A DNA stretch of 64,000 bases from an uncultured Oscillibacter sp. (GCA_905234565.1 CAJOHW010000001.1:19732-83731), one strand, 5' to 3'. Positions 43,452 to 51,996 are shown, counted from the first letter of the stretch. The notes: a model not told the origin generated them from the sequence alone. Translations and numbers: made by a program.

Positions 43452-46400
43452 CTACTCCATGGGGATGGGGTTCACCACCGGGAGGTCGTTTCCCGCCGGG
43501 GGGTCCGGAACCACCGCTTCGCCGCCGCTGGTGGTGATCACATCCTCCTGGCTAAAGAGCGTGATCTCCATCTCCGGCGTCACATACGCTTTTCCCACAG
43601 CTTCCGCCTCCTTGCTCCCGGCGTTCCCGGCAAACCAGTCCTCCGCCGCCCGGCCATACCGGTACAGCGCCAGGACCACCTGCCGCAGCGGCGTGTCTTC
43701 CCGCTGTTTCAGCACCGCGTAGACATAGTTCATGGCGCTGTATGAAACCTCCACCCGGCTGTCCCCGGCGGAGACTGCAAAGGAATACGCCGTCCCCAGG
43801 TCCCGGGCGGGAATCCCTGGCAGGGAAAGACACCAGCCGTCCCCGGTTTGCTTCATCTCCGCTGCGTTTCCCTGCATAGACGCGGCGTACGCCCCGTCCT
43901 CTGGCAGGGTAAAGTACAGCCGCAGCACCGTGTCCGCGTCCAGGGACAGGTTCGCCCCCGTCAGGGCAATGCCGTCCCCCTCTGAGACCGGGGGCATGGG
44001 GACACAGGTCTCCAAAATCTCCGGGAGAGAGGATTCCAGATCCCCCCGGCAGCCGCCGCTGGGGTTCTTTCCATAGTGAAAATAAGTCCGGGCGGCCCGG
44101 CCCAGGTCATAGGCCGCGTCACACAGGGCGGAAAGCGTCGGTTCCTGCTCCGCCGCCGCCTGGAAATACCGCTCCACGGTGTAGCGGAAGCCGGTTTTTG
44201 TCACGTCCGCTCCGGTGGCGTCCGCCGTCAGGGGCCACAGACTGCCGTCCCCGCCGTAGAGCCGCAGTACCAGGGTGTCCCCCAGTTCCTTGGGGGCAGC
44301 GGCATAGGGGACCACATAGACAATCCCGTCCTCCGACTCCATCTGCTCCGCGTCGGCAAGGGGCAGCGTCACCGTGCCTCCGGGTCCGCTGACCTCCGCA
44401 TAGGCGGTGCCCTCCGCCGGGTCCGGCACCGACAGCAAAAACCGCAGTCCGAACTGACCGTCTAACCGCACGCTGGCTCCCGTCACCCGGGCCGGGTCCG
44501 AAAGCACCCGCACCAACACCGGGTCCGTGTACACCGTCTCCGCCTCCGGGGCGGAGGCGGCGCAGAAATAGGCGTAAACGCCCTGCTCCAACTCCGCCGG
44601 AAGGGCATAGGTTTTCTCTATGGCGTCCTCTATGGCCCTGCCGTCCCGGTACCACTGATAGGAAATCGATCCAGGGCTTCCCGCCGTCACAGCGGCGCGG
44701 GCGGTGAGCTGTCCCTTCGTCCCGGAGAGCAGGGTCACGCCAGAGGGCTGGGCGTCAAAGGCGACGCTCCCCTCAAAGGGCGGAACCGTCAGTTCCAGTT
44801 CCGCCTCCCGCTCCACGTCCCCCAGCGACAGGGCGGCCGTCAGTGTCACGGCGGCGTCAGGTTCTCCAAAGGCTCCCCGGGTAACGGTACCCGTCTCCGG
44901 ATCCACCACGTTCTCCTGAGAGGACCGCCACCGGACCTGTACTCCCCCCGGAAGCTCGGAGGGAAGGCACAGATCCGTTTTCACAGCCTCGGGGGATCCG
45001 TTGTCCCCCCGGACGGTATCCCATAGTCCGGAGGCCGCCGCGTCCATAATCTCCGCCGGTCCCAGCGGCGACGCCACCGCTTTCAGGGTAAAGTTGTACT
45101 TCTCCTCTGTCCACACCGCGCCGCTGGGACTGCCGGACCAAGAGGTCCCCGCCGCCGGGTCGGCGTAATCGTCATAGCCGATGGCGGACCGGGGCGCGCC
45201 GTCCAGGGCCGTCAGCCGGACCACCGCCGCGAAAGCGCTGCCCGCCTCCCCCAGGGCAACAGGGGTCCGGAGGGGAATCGTGTACCAGCCGGGGAACTCC
45301 GCCGTCAGGCGGCCCTTTTCAGAGAAAGCATAGCCGTCAAAGCTCTCAAAATCCGGAATGACATCGATCTCCGCCTGAATGGGGGCAAAGGGCACGAAAA
45401 CCCGGACAGAGCGCACCCACTGGTCCTCCGCGGATACCTGGAACACCCGGGCGTAGTGGGTGGGGCGGCTGCCGTACAGGGACACCATGGCCCCGTCCAT
45501 CTTGTAGTCGTACTCGTAAACCGTCTCCGCCGGATCATAATCCCGGACGCCGTCTATGGCCAGGGCGTTGATGGGGAAATTCGTGTCCTCATAGGAGATC
45601 CAGAAGTACCCGTCCGCCCCCCAGTCGGAACCCCAGCTGTTTTTGATGAGCCAGGCCCCGTCAGCGGCGGGCTGGCGTCCGGAGCGGAAGTTCGTCCGGG
45701 GATAGGCGTCGTCCCAGCCCGCAATCTCCACCATGTGGTTGGTGGCCAGGTCCCCGTAGCGGTTTAAGAGGCCGCCGTTGTAGTAATACGCCGCCTCTGA
45801 GCCGTTATAATACAGGGTGCTTCCGTTTCCGGCGGCGGAAGTGGCGGTGCCGTACCAGTACATGGACGCCGCCGCGCCGCCGTATTCCATGACCGCCCTC
45901 TGCAAGGCGGTCCGGTCCTCCAGCCTCTTCTCCCCGTTCAGAAACAGGATGTTCTCCACCCGGAAGCGCTTTTCCTTCCCCTTCGTGGTATTCAAAGATC
46001 GATAGCCCAGATATCCCGTACGGTAGGGGTCCGCAGCTTCCTCCACCGCCCCGCTCAGGTCCGTCCCCCGGGTCAGATAGGCGGCGGCGTAGTACCGGTT
46101 TCCGGCGTCCCCCGGGTCCCGGGACCAGCCCTGGTCCGTGTTCCCGGCGATGTCGCTGGCGGCATAGGCCATGTGCATCTCGGAGAGATCCCGCGCCCCG
46201 TATTCATGCTGCTTCAGCCACGCCTCCGCAATGGCGTAGGTTCCAAAGGCCCAGCACAGCTCGTTGGTGCCCTGGTCCCGGACCGGGGTCTGCCAGTCCC
46301 GCTCCCGGGCGTCAAAGGCGGCAGGGATCTCCTCCTCCATTCCCTGTAAGACCGCAGGGGCGGGGGCATAGCCCAAACGGGTCCCCTCCTGGACCAGACC

Positions 46401-46550
46401 GTCTAAGATCTCCGGCGTCTCCCGGGACGGGGCCTCCGCGTAAACGTCCCGCTCTCCGTCCGCTAAGGCGGGGACAGGAGGAACCATCACAGTTCCCGCC
46501 AGCAGCGCCGCCGCGAAAGCCGCCCCGGCAATCCGGCGCGCAATTCTCAT
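43452..46550 (-). CDS. Secreted papain-family (C1A) cysteine protease with Ig-like and duplicated C-terminal domains
   Basis: A 1032-residue exported protein. Signal peptide 1-30; a papain-like domain (about 75-330) with Gln93, Cys99 in [10 protein letters not shown], His272 in [11 protein letters not shown] and Asn304 in [10 protein letters not shown], all in place. A lectin-like beta domain follows (about 340-480), then Ig-like domains (about 495-690). Last comes a domain of about 130 residues present twice (about 695-830 and 865-985), each copy ending in a YxYGRAA-like motif. I see no LPXTG or membrane anchor. It is likely a surface-acting or secreted protease; the target is unknown. Confidence 0.88.
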   Translation of the reverse strand: MRIARRIAGAAFAAALLAGTVMVPPVPALADGERDVYAEAPSRETPEILDGLVQEGTRLGYAPAPAVLQGMEEEIPAAFDARERDWQTPVRDQGTNELCWAFGTYAIAEAWLKQHEYGARDLSEMHMAYAASDIAGNTDQGWSRDPGDAGNRYYAAAYLTRGTDLSGAVEEAADPYRTGYLGYRSLNTTKGKEKRFRVENILFLNGEKRLEDRTALQRAVMEYGGAAASMYWYGTATSAAGNGSTLYYNGSEAAYYYNGGLLNRYGDLATNHMVEIAGWDDAYPRTNFRSGRQPAADGAWLIKNSWGSDWGADGYFWISYEDTNFPINALAIDGVRDYDPAETVYEYDYKMDGAMVSLYGSRPTHYARVFQVSAEDQWVRSVRVFVPFAPIQAEIDVIPDFESFDGYAFSEKGRLTAEFPGWYTIPLRTPVALGEAGSAFAAVVRLTALDGAPRSAIGYDDYADPAAGTSWSGSPSGAVWTEEKYNFTLKAVASPLGPAEIMDAAASGLWDTVRGDNGSPEAVKTDLCLPSELPGGVQVRWRSSQENVVDPETGTVTRGAFGEPDAAVTLTAALSLGDVEREAELELTVPPFEGSVAFDAQPSGVTLLSGTKGQLTARAAVTAGSPGSISYQWYRDGRAIEDAIEKTYALPAELEQGVYAYFCAASAPEAETVYTDPVLVRVLSDPARVTGASVRLDGQFGLRFLLSVPDPAEGTAYAEVSGPGGTVTLPLADAEQMESEDGIVYVVPYAAAPKELGDTLVLRLYGGDGSLWPLTADATGADVTKTGFRYTVERYFQAAAEQEPTLSALCDAAYDLGRAARTYFHYGKNPSGGCRGDLESSLPEILETCVPMPPVSEGDGIALTGANLSLDADTVLRLYFTLPEDGAYAASMQGNAAEMKQTGDGWCLSLPGIPARDLGTAYSFAVSAGDSRVEVSYSAMNYVYAVLKQREDTPLRQVVLALYRYGRAAEDWFAGNAGSKEAEAVGKAYVTPEMEITLFSQEDVITTSGGEAVVPDPPAGNDLPVVNPIPME

Positions 46551-46597
46551 GACAATCCCCCCTTCCGCTGTTTTTGCGTTTATAATTCTAATATGGA

Positions 46598-46626
46598 ATC
46601 ATACCACACCTTGCCCGCCGTGGCAA
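46598..46626 (-). promoter_or_regulatory. Promoter of the C1A protease gene
   Basis: On the minus strand TTGCCA (46621-46626), 17 bases, TATGAT (46598-46603), with an extended TGG. About 50 bases of leader precede the ATG. Confidence 0.82.
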
Positions 46627-46677
46627 GCGGCTTTTCCCTGGTTTTGCCCTCCGCCGGGAGAGTTCGGCAAAAAAAGA

Positions 46678-46706
46678 TTGCGCCGTAAAGAGAGAACGCT
46701 TATAAT
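46678..46706 (+). promoter_or_regulatory. Promoter of nnr
   Basis: TTGCGC (46678-46683), 17 bases, and a perfect TATAAT (46701-46706). It diverges from the protease promoter about 50 bases away. Confidence 0.85.
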
Positions 46707-46754
46707 ATTCAACATCAAATGCGGGCAATCCTGCCAAAGACGGAGGCGGAATCC

Positions 46755-48302
46755 ATGAAACTGGCGTCATCACAGCAAATGCGGGAACTGGACCGGCAGG
46801 CCATCGAGGACCGGGGCATCCCCTCCATGGATCTGATGGAGCGGGCGGCGGGGTATGTGGCCCAGGCGGCGGCTTCCCTGACATCCCGGCGGGGGCGGAT
46901 CGCGGTGCTGTGCGGTCCGGGGAACAACGGCGGAGACGGCCTGGGGGCGGCACGGCGGCTGTTTTTGGAGGGGTTCCATGTGCGGGTGTTCCTGGCGGGG
47001 GACTATGAGAAACTGACGGAGGACGCTTTAGAAGAAACCCGTCGGCTGTCCACCTGCGGCGTCACCTTAGAACTGCTGGATCCGGAGGATCCGGACCAGC
47101 GGTCCTTTGTCCGAAACGCCGACTGTATCATAGACGCCCTGTTCGGCGTGGGGCTCTCCCGGGAGATCCGGCCCGAGTCCCCCTTTGGCATCGCCATAGA
47201 CTGGATCCAATCCTCCCACGCTGCCGTGGTGGCGGCGGACATCCCCAGCGGCGTGGAGGCGGACACCGGGCGGATTCTGGGGCAGGCAGTCCGGGCGGAC
47301 AAAACCGTCACCTTCTCCCTTCCCAAAATCGGTCACGCCGTGGGAGACGGGGCGTTGTACTCCGGGGCGGTGGAGGTCCGGGACATCGGCGTCCCGGCGG
47401 ATTTGATCCGGGCGGTCCGCTGCCCGGTCCAGACCGTGGAGGCCTCCTTCGTCCGGGAGGCCCTGCCGCCGCGAAAGCCCGACGGCCACAAGGGGGATTT
47501 CGGAAAGCTCCTCATTGTGGGCGGGTCCCGGGGCTATACCGGGGCGCCCTATTTAGCGGCCTCCGCCGCCGTCCGGTCCGGCTGCGGACTGGTGTATCTG
47601 GGGGTGCCCCAGGGGATCTGGGCCGTGGAGGCAGTGAAGTGTACCTGCGCCATGCCCTTCCCCCTGCCCACCGCGCCGGATTCCCCGGGACTGGACGATC
47701 TCTCCCTGTCCGCCATTGCGGAAAGGCAACGGGCCTGCCAAGTCTTAGCCTTGGGACCGGGACTGGGCCGATCCGACGCCCTGACGGAGCTGGTGTGTAC
47801 CCTTCTGCGGGAGACGGAGCAGCCTGTGGTCTTGGACGCCGACGGCATAAACGCCCTGGAAGGGCATATAGATGTACTGGACAGCCGCCTGGGCCGCGTC
47901 ACCATCCTGACCCCCCACGACGGGGAGTTTGCCCGGATCTGCCCGGACTTCCGTCCCCAGGGGGACCGGGTGGGGCAGGCCCGGGACTTTGCCGCCGCCC
48001 ATGGGTGCGTCCTGGTCCTCAAGGGCCACCGGACCGTCACCGCCTCCCCTCTGGGAAACGTGCTGGTGAACACCACGGGAAATTCCGGCCTTGCCAAGGG
48101 CGGCAGCGGGGACGTACTCACGGGGCTTACCGCCTCCCTGCTGTGCCAGGGGGCCGCTCCGGTCCAGGCCGCCGCCGCCGCTGTGTGGATCCATGGCCGG
48201 GCGGGGGATCTGGCGGCAAAGGCCCTGGGGCCTTACGCCATGACCCCCAAAGACGTGATCGCCCGTCTGGGGCGGGCCATCCGGGACGCGGCGGAGGGAT
48301 AA
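46755..48302 (+). CDS. nnr: Bifunctional NAD(P)H-hydrate epimerase / ADP-dependent dehydratase
   Basis: Repairs hydrated NADH and NADPH. The 515-residue fusion has an N-terminal YjeF epimerase domain (1-210; CGPGNNGGDGLGAARRL, DCIIDALFGVGL) and a C-terminal ribokinase-like dehydratase (about 225-515). The latter has KLLIVGGSRGYTGAPYLA and the catalytic-loop motif NSGLAKGGSGDVLTGL. The ATG at 46755 follows ACGGAGGCGG; the earlier in-frame ATG at 46719 is nearly at the transcription start. In related genomes this gene often lies near acpS and alr; acpS is absent here. Confidence 0.95.
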   Translation: MKLASSQQMRELDRQAIEDRGIPSMDLMERAAGYVAQAAASLTSRRGRIAVLCGPGNNGGDGLGAARRLFLEGFHVRVFLAGDYEKLTEDALEETRRLSTCGVTLELLDPEDPDQRSFVRNADCIIDALFGVGLSREIRPESPFGIAIDWIQSSHAAVVAADIPSGVEADTGRILGQAVRADKTVTFSLPKIGHAVGDGALYSGAVEVRDIGVPADLIRAVRCPVQTVEASFVREALPPRKPDGHKGDFGKLLIVGGSRGYTGAPYLAASAAVRSGCGLVYLGVPQGIWAVEAVKCTCAMPFPLPTAPDSPGLDDLSLSAIAERQRACQVLALGPGLGRSDALTELVCTLLRETEQPVVLDADGINALEGHIDVLDSRLGRVTILTPHDGEFARICPDFRPQGDRVGQARDFAAAHGCVLVLKGHRTVTASPLGNVLVNTTGNSGLAKGGSGDVLTGLTASLLCQGAAPVQAAAAAVWIHGRAGDLAAKALGPYAMTPKDVIARLGRAIRDAAEG

Positions 48303-48330
48303 AACATTTTGCGTAATCGGAGGGACAGCC

Positions 48331-48912
48331 GTGCGGAAGGGACTGCTCTACCTGACGATACTCCTGACACTGGCGCTGTCAGGCTGCGGAACCCAGGAGG
48401 CCGATCCCCGGGAGGCGTACCGGTCCATGTCCGGCTGCGCCATGGAGGCGGAGGTCACCTGTGACCAGGAGGGCGTCCCGTGGACGGGTACGCTTCGCTG
48501 CGTGTACCTGCCGGAGGGGGAGTGTACGGTGGAAGTCCTTGCGCCCGATTCCATCGCCGGGGTACGGGCGGTGCTGGACGGGGACCGCCGGTCCCTGCGC
48601 TTCAATGGAAAGAATTTGGACGCCGGGGCCGTCAGCCAAGAGGGCCTCAGCCCCGCGGAGTGCCTGCCCGCCATGGTGGACGCTTTGCGCCAGGGCTGGC
48701 TCTTAGAAGAAAACCGGGAGAATTGGGACGGCGTTCCCTGTGTGCGCCTGGCCCTGGACCGGGACGGCACTGTGGCGGACAAAGTCCAGACCACCCTGTG
48801 GCTGCGCCAGTCGGACGGCACTCCCCTCCGGGGGGAGATCGCCGTGGACGGGGAAACGGTCCTGTGGGCGGAGTTTACAAGCTTTGCCTTTTATGGTATA
48901 ATGGATCCGTGA
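48331..48912 (+). CDS. GerS/YdcC-like lipoprotein
   Basis: A 193-residue lipoprotein with lipobox LSGC (Cys at 19). The rest is beta-rich with a pattern like LolA-fold proteins (AEVTCDQEGVPWTGTLRCVY, GVRAVLDGDRRSLRFNG, VQTTLWLRQSDGTPLRGEI). Its place directly upstream of alr matches ydcC in Bacillus and gerS in Clostridioides difficile, where GerS is needed for spore cortex lysis at germination. The similarity here is in context and fold type, not strong sequence. GTG start at 48331 with a GGAGGG site. Confidence 0.75.
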   Translation: MRKGLLYLTILLTLALSGCGTQEADPREAYRSMSGCAMEAEVTCDQEGVPWTGTLRCVYLPEGECTVEVLAPDSIAGVRAVLDGDRRSLRFNGKNLDAGAVSQEGLSPAECLPAMVDALRQGWLLEENRENWDGVPCVRLALDRDGTVADKVQTTLWLRQSDGTPLRGEIAVDGETVLWAEFTSFAFYGIMDP

Positions 48913-48927
48913 GGGGAAATTTCCTGT

Positions 48928-48954
48928 CAGACGGACCGCTGGGCGGTCCGTCTG
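48928..48954 (+). other. Strong hairpin between the lipoprotein gene and alr
   Basis: CAGACGGACCGC and GCGGTCCGTCTG form a perfect 12-bp stem with a TGG loop. No T run follows. It lies 12 bases before the alr ribosome site, so it may protect or process the mRNA rather than end it. Confidence 0.7.
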
Positions 48955-48981
48955 GGAACGCATGGAAAGGGGGAACGGGTT

Positions 48982-50154
48982 TTGCGGGAAGAAGAGGTTT
49001 TGCGCCGCACTTGGGCGGAGATCGATTTGGACGCCCTGGCGTGGAACTATCACGCCGCCCGGCGGCGCATCGGACCGGAGGTCAGGTATCTGGGAGTGGT
49101 GAAGGCGGACGCCTACGGCCACGGGGCCGTCCAGATCTCCCGGAAACTGGAGGAACTGGGCTGTGACTATCTGGCGGTGTCCAGCCTGGACGAGGCCCGG
49201 GAACTGCGGGAGGGGGGCATCACGGGGCCTGTCCTGATTCTGGGCCATACGCCGCCGGAGATGACCGCCCAGCTTCTGCGCTGGAACATCACCCAGACCG
49301 TCTCCGCCCTGGCGAAAGCGGAGGCGTACAGCGAAGCCGCCCAGGCCGCCGGCGGCACGCTGAGAGTACATATCAAAGTGGATACGGGGATGTCCCGCCT
49401 GGGCTTTCTGGTGCGGGACGGGCACTTTACAGACGGCGTCCAGGCCATTGCCCGGGCCTGTGCCCTGCCCAATCTGGAACCGGAGGGGATCTTTACCCAC
49501 TTCTCCTGCTCCGACAGCGACACCCCCTCCGACCGGGACTATACCACGGAGCAGTTCCGCGTCTTTACCGCCGTGCTGGACGCCCTGGCCCAAGGAGGAC
49601 GGCGGTTCCCCCTGCGCCACTGTGCCAACAGCGGCGCCCTGGCCCGGTATCCGGAGACGTTTTTGGATATGGTCCGTCCCGGCATCGCCCTCTACGGCGG
49701 GGACCGGGACGCGGAGGCCATGGGAATGCGGCCTGTGATGACCTTGAAATCCTGCGTCTCCACCATCAAAATCCTGGACCCCGGCACGGAGATCAGCTAC
49801 GGCCGCACCTGCCGCACGGAGGGCCGCCGCCGGGTAGGGGTTCTCCCCATCGGCTACGCCGACGGGCTGTTCCGGGGTCTCTCCAACCGGATGTCCTTCT
49901 GGACGGAGGCCGGTCCCGCCCCGATTCTGGGCCGGATCTGCATGGATATGACCATGGCGGACCTGTCGGACCTGCCGGAGGTCCGGGTGGGCAGCGCCGT
50001 GGAGGTCTTTGGCACCCATCAGAGAGCGGATACCCTGGCGGAGATGCTGGATACTATCCCCTATGAGCTGGTGTGCGCCGTCAGCAAGCGGGTGCCCCGG
50101 CTGTACTTGGAGGGCGGACAGGTAAAGGAGCGGAGCCTGCGGATTATGGCGTGA
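48982..50154 (+). CDS. alr: Alanine racemase
   Basis: A PLP enzyme that makes D-alanine for peptidoglycan. The 390-residue protein has the PLP lysine at residue 41 in VVKADAYGHGA, the SRLGF segment and the catalytic tyrosine region EISYGRT, and ends with the RICMDMTM motif and a beta domain. The start is TTG at 48982, eight bases after AAAGGGGG (48966-48973). In spore formers alr may also affect germination by removing L-alanine. Confidence 0.95.
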   Translation: MREEEVLRRTWAEIDLDALAWNYHAARRRIGPEVRYLGVVKADAYGHGAVQISRKLEELGCDYLAVSSLDEARELREGGITGPVLILGHTPPEMTAQLLRWNITQTVSALAKAEAYSEAAQAAGGTLRVHIKVDTGMSRLGFLVRDGHFTDGVQAIARACALPNLEPEGIFTHFSCSDSDTPSDRDYTTEQFRVFTAVLDALAQGGRRFPLRHCANSGALARYPETFLDMVRPGIALYGGDRDAEAMGMRPVMTLKSCVSTIKILDPGTEISYGRTCRTEGRRRVGVLPIGYADGLFRGLSNRMSFWTEAGPAPILGRICMDMTMADLSDLPEVRVGSAVEVFGTHQRADTLAEMLDTIPYELVCAVSKRVPRLYLEGGQVKERSLRIMA

Positions 50155-50168
50155 AACTGATTTGTTTG

Positions 50169-50240
50169 CTCGTGAACGATAAGATTTGCCGTCAGTTGCC
50201 GTGTCAGTGACCTAAACTTTGGCAAATCTTAGAGAGCGCG
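50169..50240 (+). repeat. Dispersed inverted-repeat element, copy C
   Basis: It starts CTCGTGAACGATAAGATTTG, 15 bases after the alr stop. The perfect 11-bp arms TAAGATTTGCC (50180-50190) and GGCAAATCTTA (50221-50231) enclose 30 bases. It is used here as the reference for copies A, B and D. Confidence 0.92.
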
Positions 50241-50250
50241 ATGAAAAAGT

Positions 50251-50297
50251 CCCCGCACACAAGGGTGCCCCAGGGCATAGGATGCTCTGGGGCGGAA
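50251..50297 (-). repeat. Double-hairpin repeat, copy 3
   Basis: On the minus strand it reads CTTCCGCCCCAGAGCATCC and on to CTGGGGCACCCTTGTGTG. The stem GCCCCAGAGCAT / ATGCCCTGGGGC has one mismatch. It shares the CCGCCCCAG...CTGGGGCACC core with copy 1; its second hairpin is weak. It directly follows element C. Confidence 0.65.
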
Positions 50298-50542
50298 GGC
50301 GGAAATTTCCCCGTTGCACGGGAAGATGCCCCCGGGAGAGAATTGCTGCTGATACGGCAAATCTTTTCCCGGCCGGGTATAAATTCCGGCCCTGTGTGGG
50401 AGACTGAAAGCGGCCCTACCGAATCCGAAACCCCTCTGTGCGCGCCTCCGGGCTGTCCCCGTCCCATGGGCAGGGCGGCGTTGGGCAGGCGCGGGGGGTT
50501 CCGGGCGGTGGCAGGTACTTCTTTCGGCGGAGTGTGAACATT
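50298..50542. other. Gap before mazF without a recognisable gene
   Basis: About 245 bases in which an antitoxin (MazE/NdoAI) gene would be expected. One open frame (50241-50537) crosses it but has no antitoxin features, no ribosome site and a composition like noncoding DNA. GGCAAATCTTTT at 50359 resembles the right arm of the dispersed element. I find no convincing promoter. Confidence 0.55.
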
Positions 50543-50911
50543 GTGGATACGAGTGTCAAGCGCGGAGATATTTATTACGCCGATCTCTCCCCGGTGGTGG
50601 GCAGCGAACAGGGCGGCGTCAGGCCCGTCCTGATCATCCAGAACGATACCGGGAACCGTTACAGCCCTACGGTCATCGCCGCGGCCATCACGTCCCAGAC
50701 GGGAAAGGCCCGGCTGCCGACCCATATTGACCTTCCGGTCAACGAAAGCTCCGGACTGAGCCGGAATTCCGTGATCCTGCTGGAACAGGTCCGGACCTTG
50801 GACAAAAAGCGCCTGCGGGAGCGGATGGGCCATGTGGAGGAGACGATGATGAACAAGGTGGACGCGGCCATCGCGGTGAGTTTCGGACTGCCCCACGATC
50901 AACTGGTGTAA
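50543..50911 (+). CDS. mazF: MazF/EndoA-type mRNA interferase
   Basis: A 122-residue endoribonuclease toxin of the Bacillus EndoA (NdoA) type. [39 protein letters not shown] and [17 protein letters not shown] are almost family consensus, so the active site (Arg and Thr/Ser of the SPTV region) is intact. I chose GTG at 50543, ten bases after GGAG (50529-50532); GTG at 50534 is in frame but touches that site. No antitoxin gene precedes it, unlike in Bacillus alr-ndoAI-ndoA. A terminator follows. Confidence 0.92.
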   Translation: MDTSVKRGDIYYADLSPVVGSEQGGVRPVLIIQNDTGNRYSPTVIAAAITSQTGKARLPTHIDLPVNESSGLSRNSVILLEQVRTLDKKRLRERMGHVEETMMNKVDAAIAVSFGLPHDQLV

Positions 50912-50934
50912 CCCCGGATAAAAAAACGGGATCC

Positions 50935-50970
50935 CTCCCGGAAAGGCGTTTCCCTTTCCGGGAGATTTTT
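50935..50970 (+). terminator. Terminator after mazF
   Basis: A perfect 12-bp stem CTCCCGGAAAGG / CCTTTCCGGGAG with a six-base loop is followed by ATTTTT. Confidence 0.95.
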
Positions 50971-50998
50971 CCTTCCCGGCCCGGACAAGACTGCTCCG

Positions 50999-51781
50999 TC
51001 AGACGCGGGCCGGACGGTTCCTCTGGTACAGGGTCCACAGGCCGTTCATCAGCAGATACTTATCATAAACAATCGAGTTGCGGCAGTAGCGCACAATCAC
51101 CGGGGCGTTTCCCCCCGTGGCCACCACGCTGAGTTCCTGTCCCGGGAACTCCTCCCGGATCCGGTCGATGATGCCGTCCAGCATTCCGGCGGTGCCGTAG
51201 ACAATCCCGGAGCGCATACAGTCCTCCGTACTCTTGCCGATGAGGGCTTTGGGGTGCTGAAGGGAGATGTCCGGCAGCTGGGCCGCCCGGCGGCTCAGGG
51301 CCTCCAAGGACACCTGTACCCCCGGCAGCAGCAGCCCGCCCTCATAGGTCCGCCCCCGGGTGATGACGCCGATGGTGGTGGCGGTGCCCATGTCGATGGT
51401 GATGATAGGCGGCTGGAACCGCTCCAGCGCCGCCACGGCGTCGGCCACGATGTCCGCCCCCATTTGGGCCTGAATGGGCAGGCGGATGTTCAGCCCGGTG
51501 CGAAGTCCCGGTCCCACCACCATGGGCGGGCCGCCCAAAAGCCGGGTCAGGGCCTTTTCCATCATGAAGTTCAGCGGCGGCACCACGCTGCACAGAATCG
51601 CCCCGTTGACGGCGGTGTGGGAGTAGCCGTAGAGGGTGAACAGGTTCATGAGATCCACGCTGATCTGGTCCGCCGTCTTGCGGCTGTCCGTGTCCAGGGA
51701 GGCCAGAAAACACAGCGTCCCCTCCCCGTCAAACAGGCCCACGGAGGTGGTGGAATTCCCTACGTCAATGGCAAGCAGCAC
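50999..51781 (-). CDS. coaX: Type III pantothenate kinase
   Basis: First step of coenzyme A synthesis. The 260-residue enzyme of the ASKHA fold has the N-terminal phosphate loop LAIDVGNSTTSVGLFDG, PLRTGL-type GPGLRTGLNIR, the catalytic Asp segment GADIVADAVAA, and IDMGTATTIGVI. The start is GTG at 51781, with AAGGGGG upstream. It is transcribed against mazF and ogt. Confidence 0.95.
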   Translation of the reverse strand: MLLAIDVGNSTTSVGLFDGEGTLCFLASLDTDSRKTADQISVDLMNLFTLYGYSHTAVNGAILCSVVPPLNFMMEKALTRLLGGPPMVVGPGLRTGLNIRLPIQAQMGADIVADAVAALERFQPPIITIDMGTATTIGVITRGRTYEGGLLLPGVQVSLEALSRRAAQLPDISLQHPKALIGKSTEDCMRSGIVYGTAGMLDGIIDRIREEFPGQELSVVATGGNAPVIVRYCRNSIVYDKYLLMNGLWTLYQRNRPARV

Positions 51782-51828
51782 GGCGATTCCCCCTTTTTCA
51801 AAACAAGTTCCTGTGCTTTCCTGTCCCT

Positions 51829-51857
51829 ATGGTATCACGTCCGGGCCGGGACCGCAA
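51829..51857 (-). promoter_or_regulatory. Probable promoter of coaX
   Basis: On the minus strand TTGCGG (51852-51857), 17 bases, TACCAT (51829-51834). The leader is about 40 bases. Confidence 0.65.
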
Positions 51858-51884
51858 GCCCCGGCCTGAGAGAAAAATTTGTGA

Positions 51885-51962
51885 TACTCGCGCTCTTTCA
51901 TATTTGCCACATTGCAGGCCATCGGCACGGCAACGAATGGCAAATCTTATCGTTCACGAGTA
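51885..51962 (-). repeat. Dispersed inverted-repeat element, copy D
   Basis: Read on the minus strand it begins TACTCGTGAACGATAAGATT and matches copy C at 58 of 72 bases without gaps (hand count). Its outer ends, TACTCG and CGAGTA, are also inverted. It lies between the divergent coaX and ogt genes. ATTTGTGATA occurs on both sides (51877-51886 and 51969-51978), a possible target-site duplication. Confidence 0.9.
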
Positions 51963-51996
51963 TAAAAAGATTTGTGATAAAGTGAGGAGGATTCCC

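Noticed and set aside
50241-50537. A 98-codon frame in the alr-mazF gap as a candidate antitoxin
   Set aside because: It starts inside repeats, has no ribosome site, and its Pro/Gly/Ser-rich sequence has no ribbon-helix-helix or AbrB-like features.
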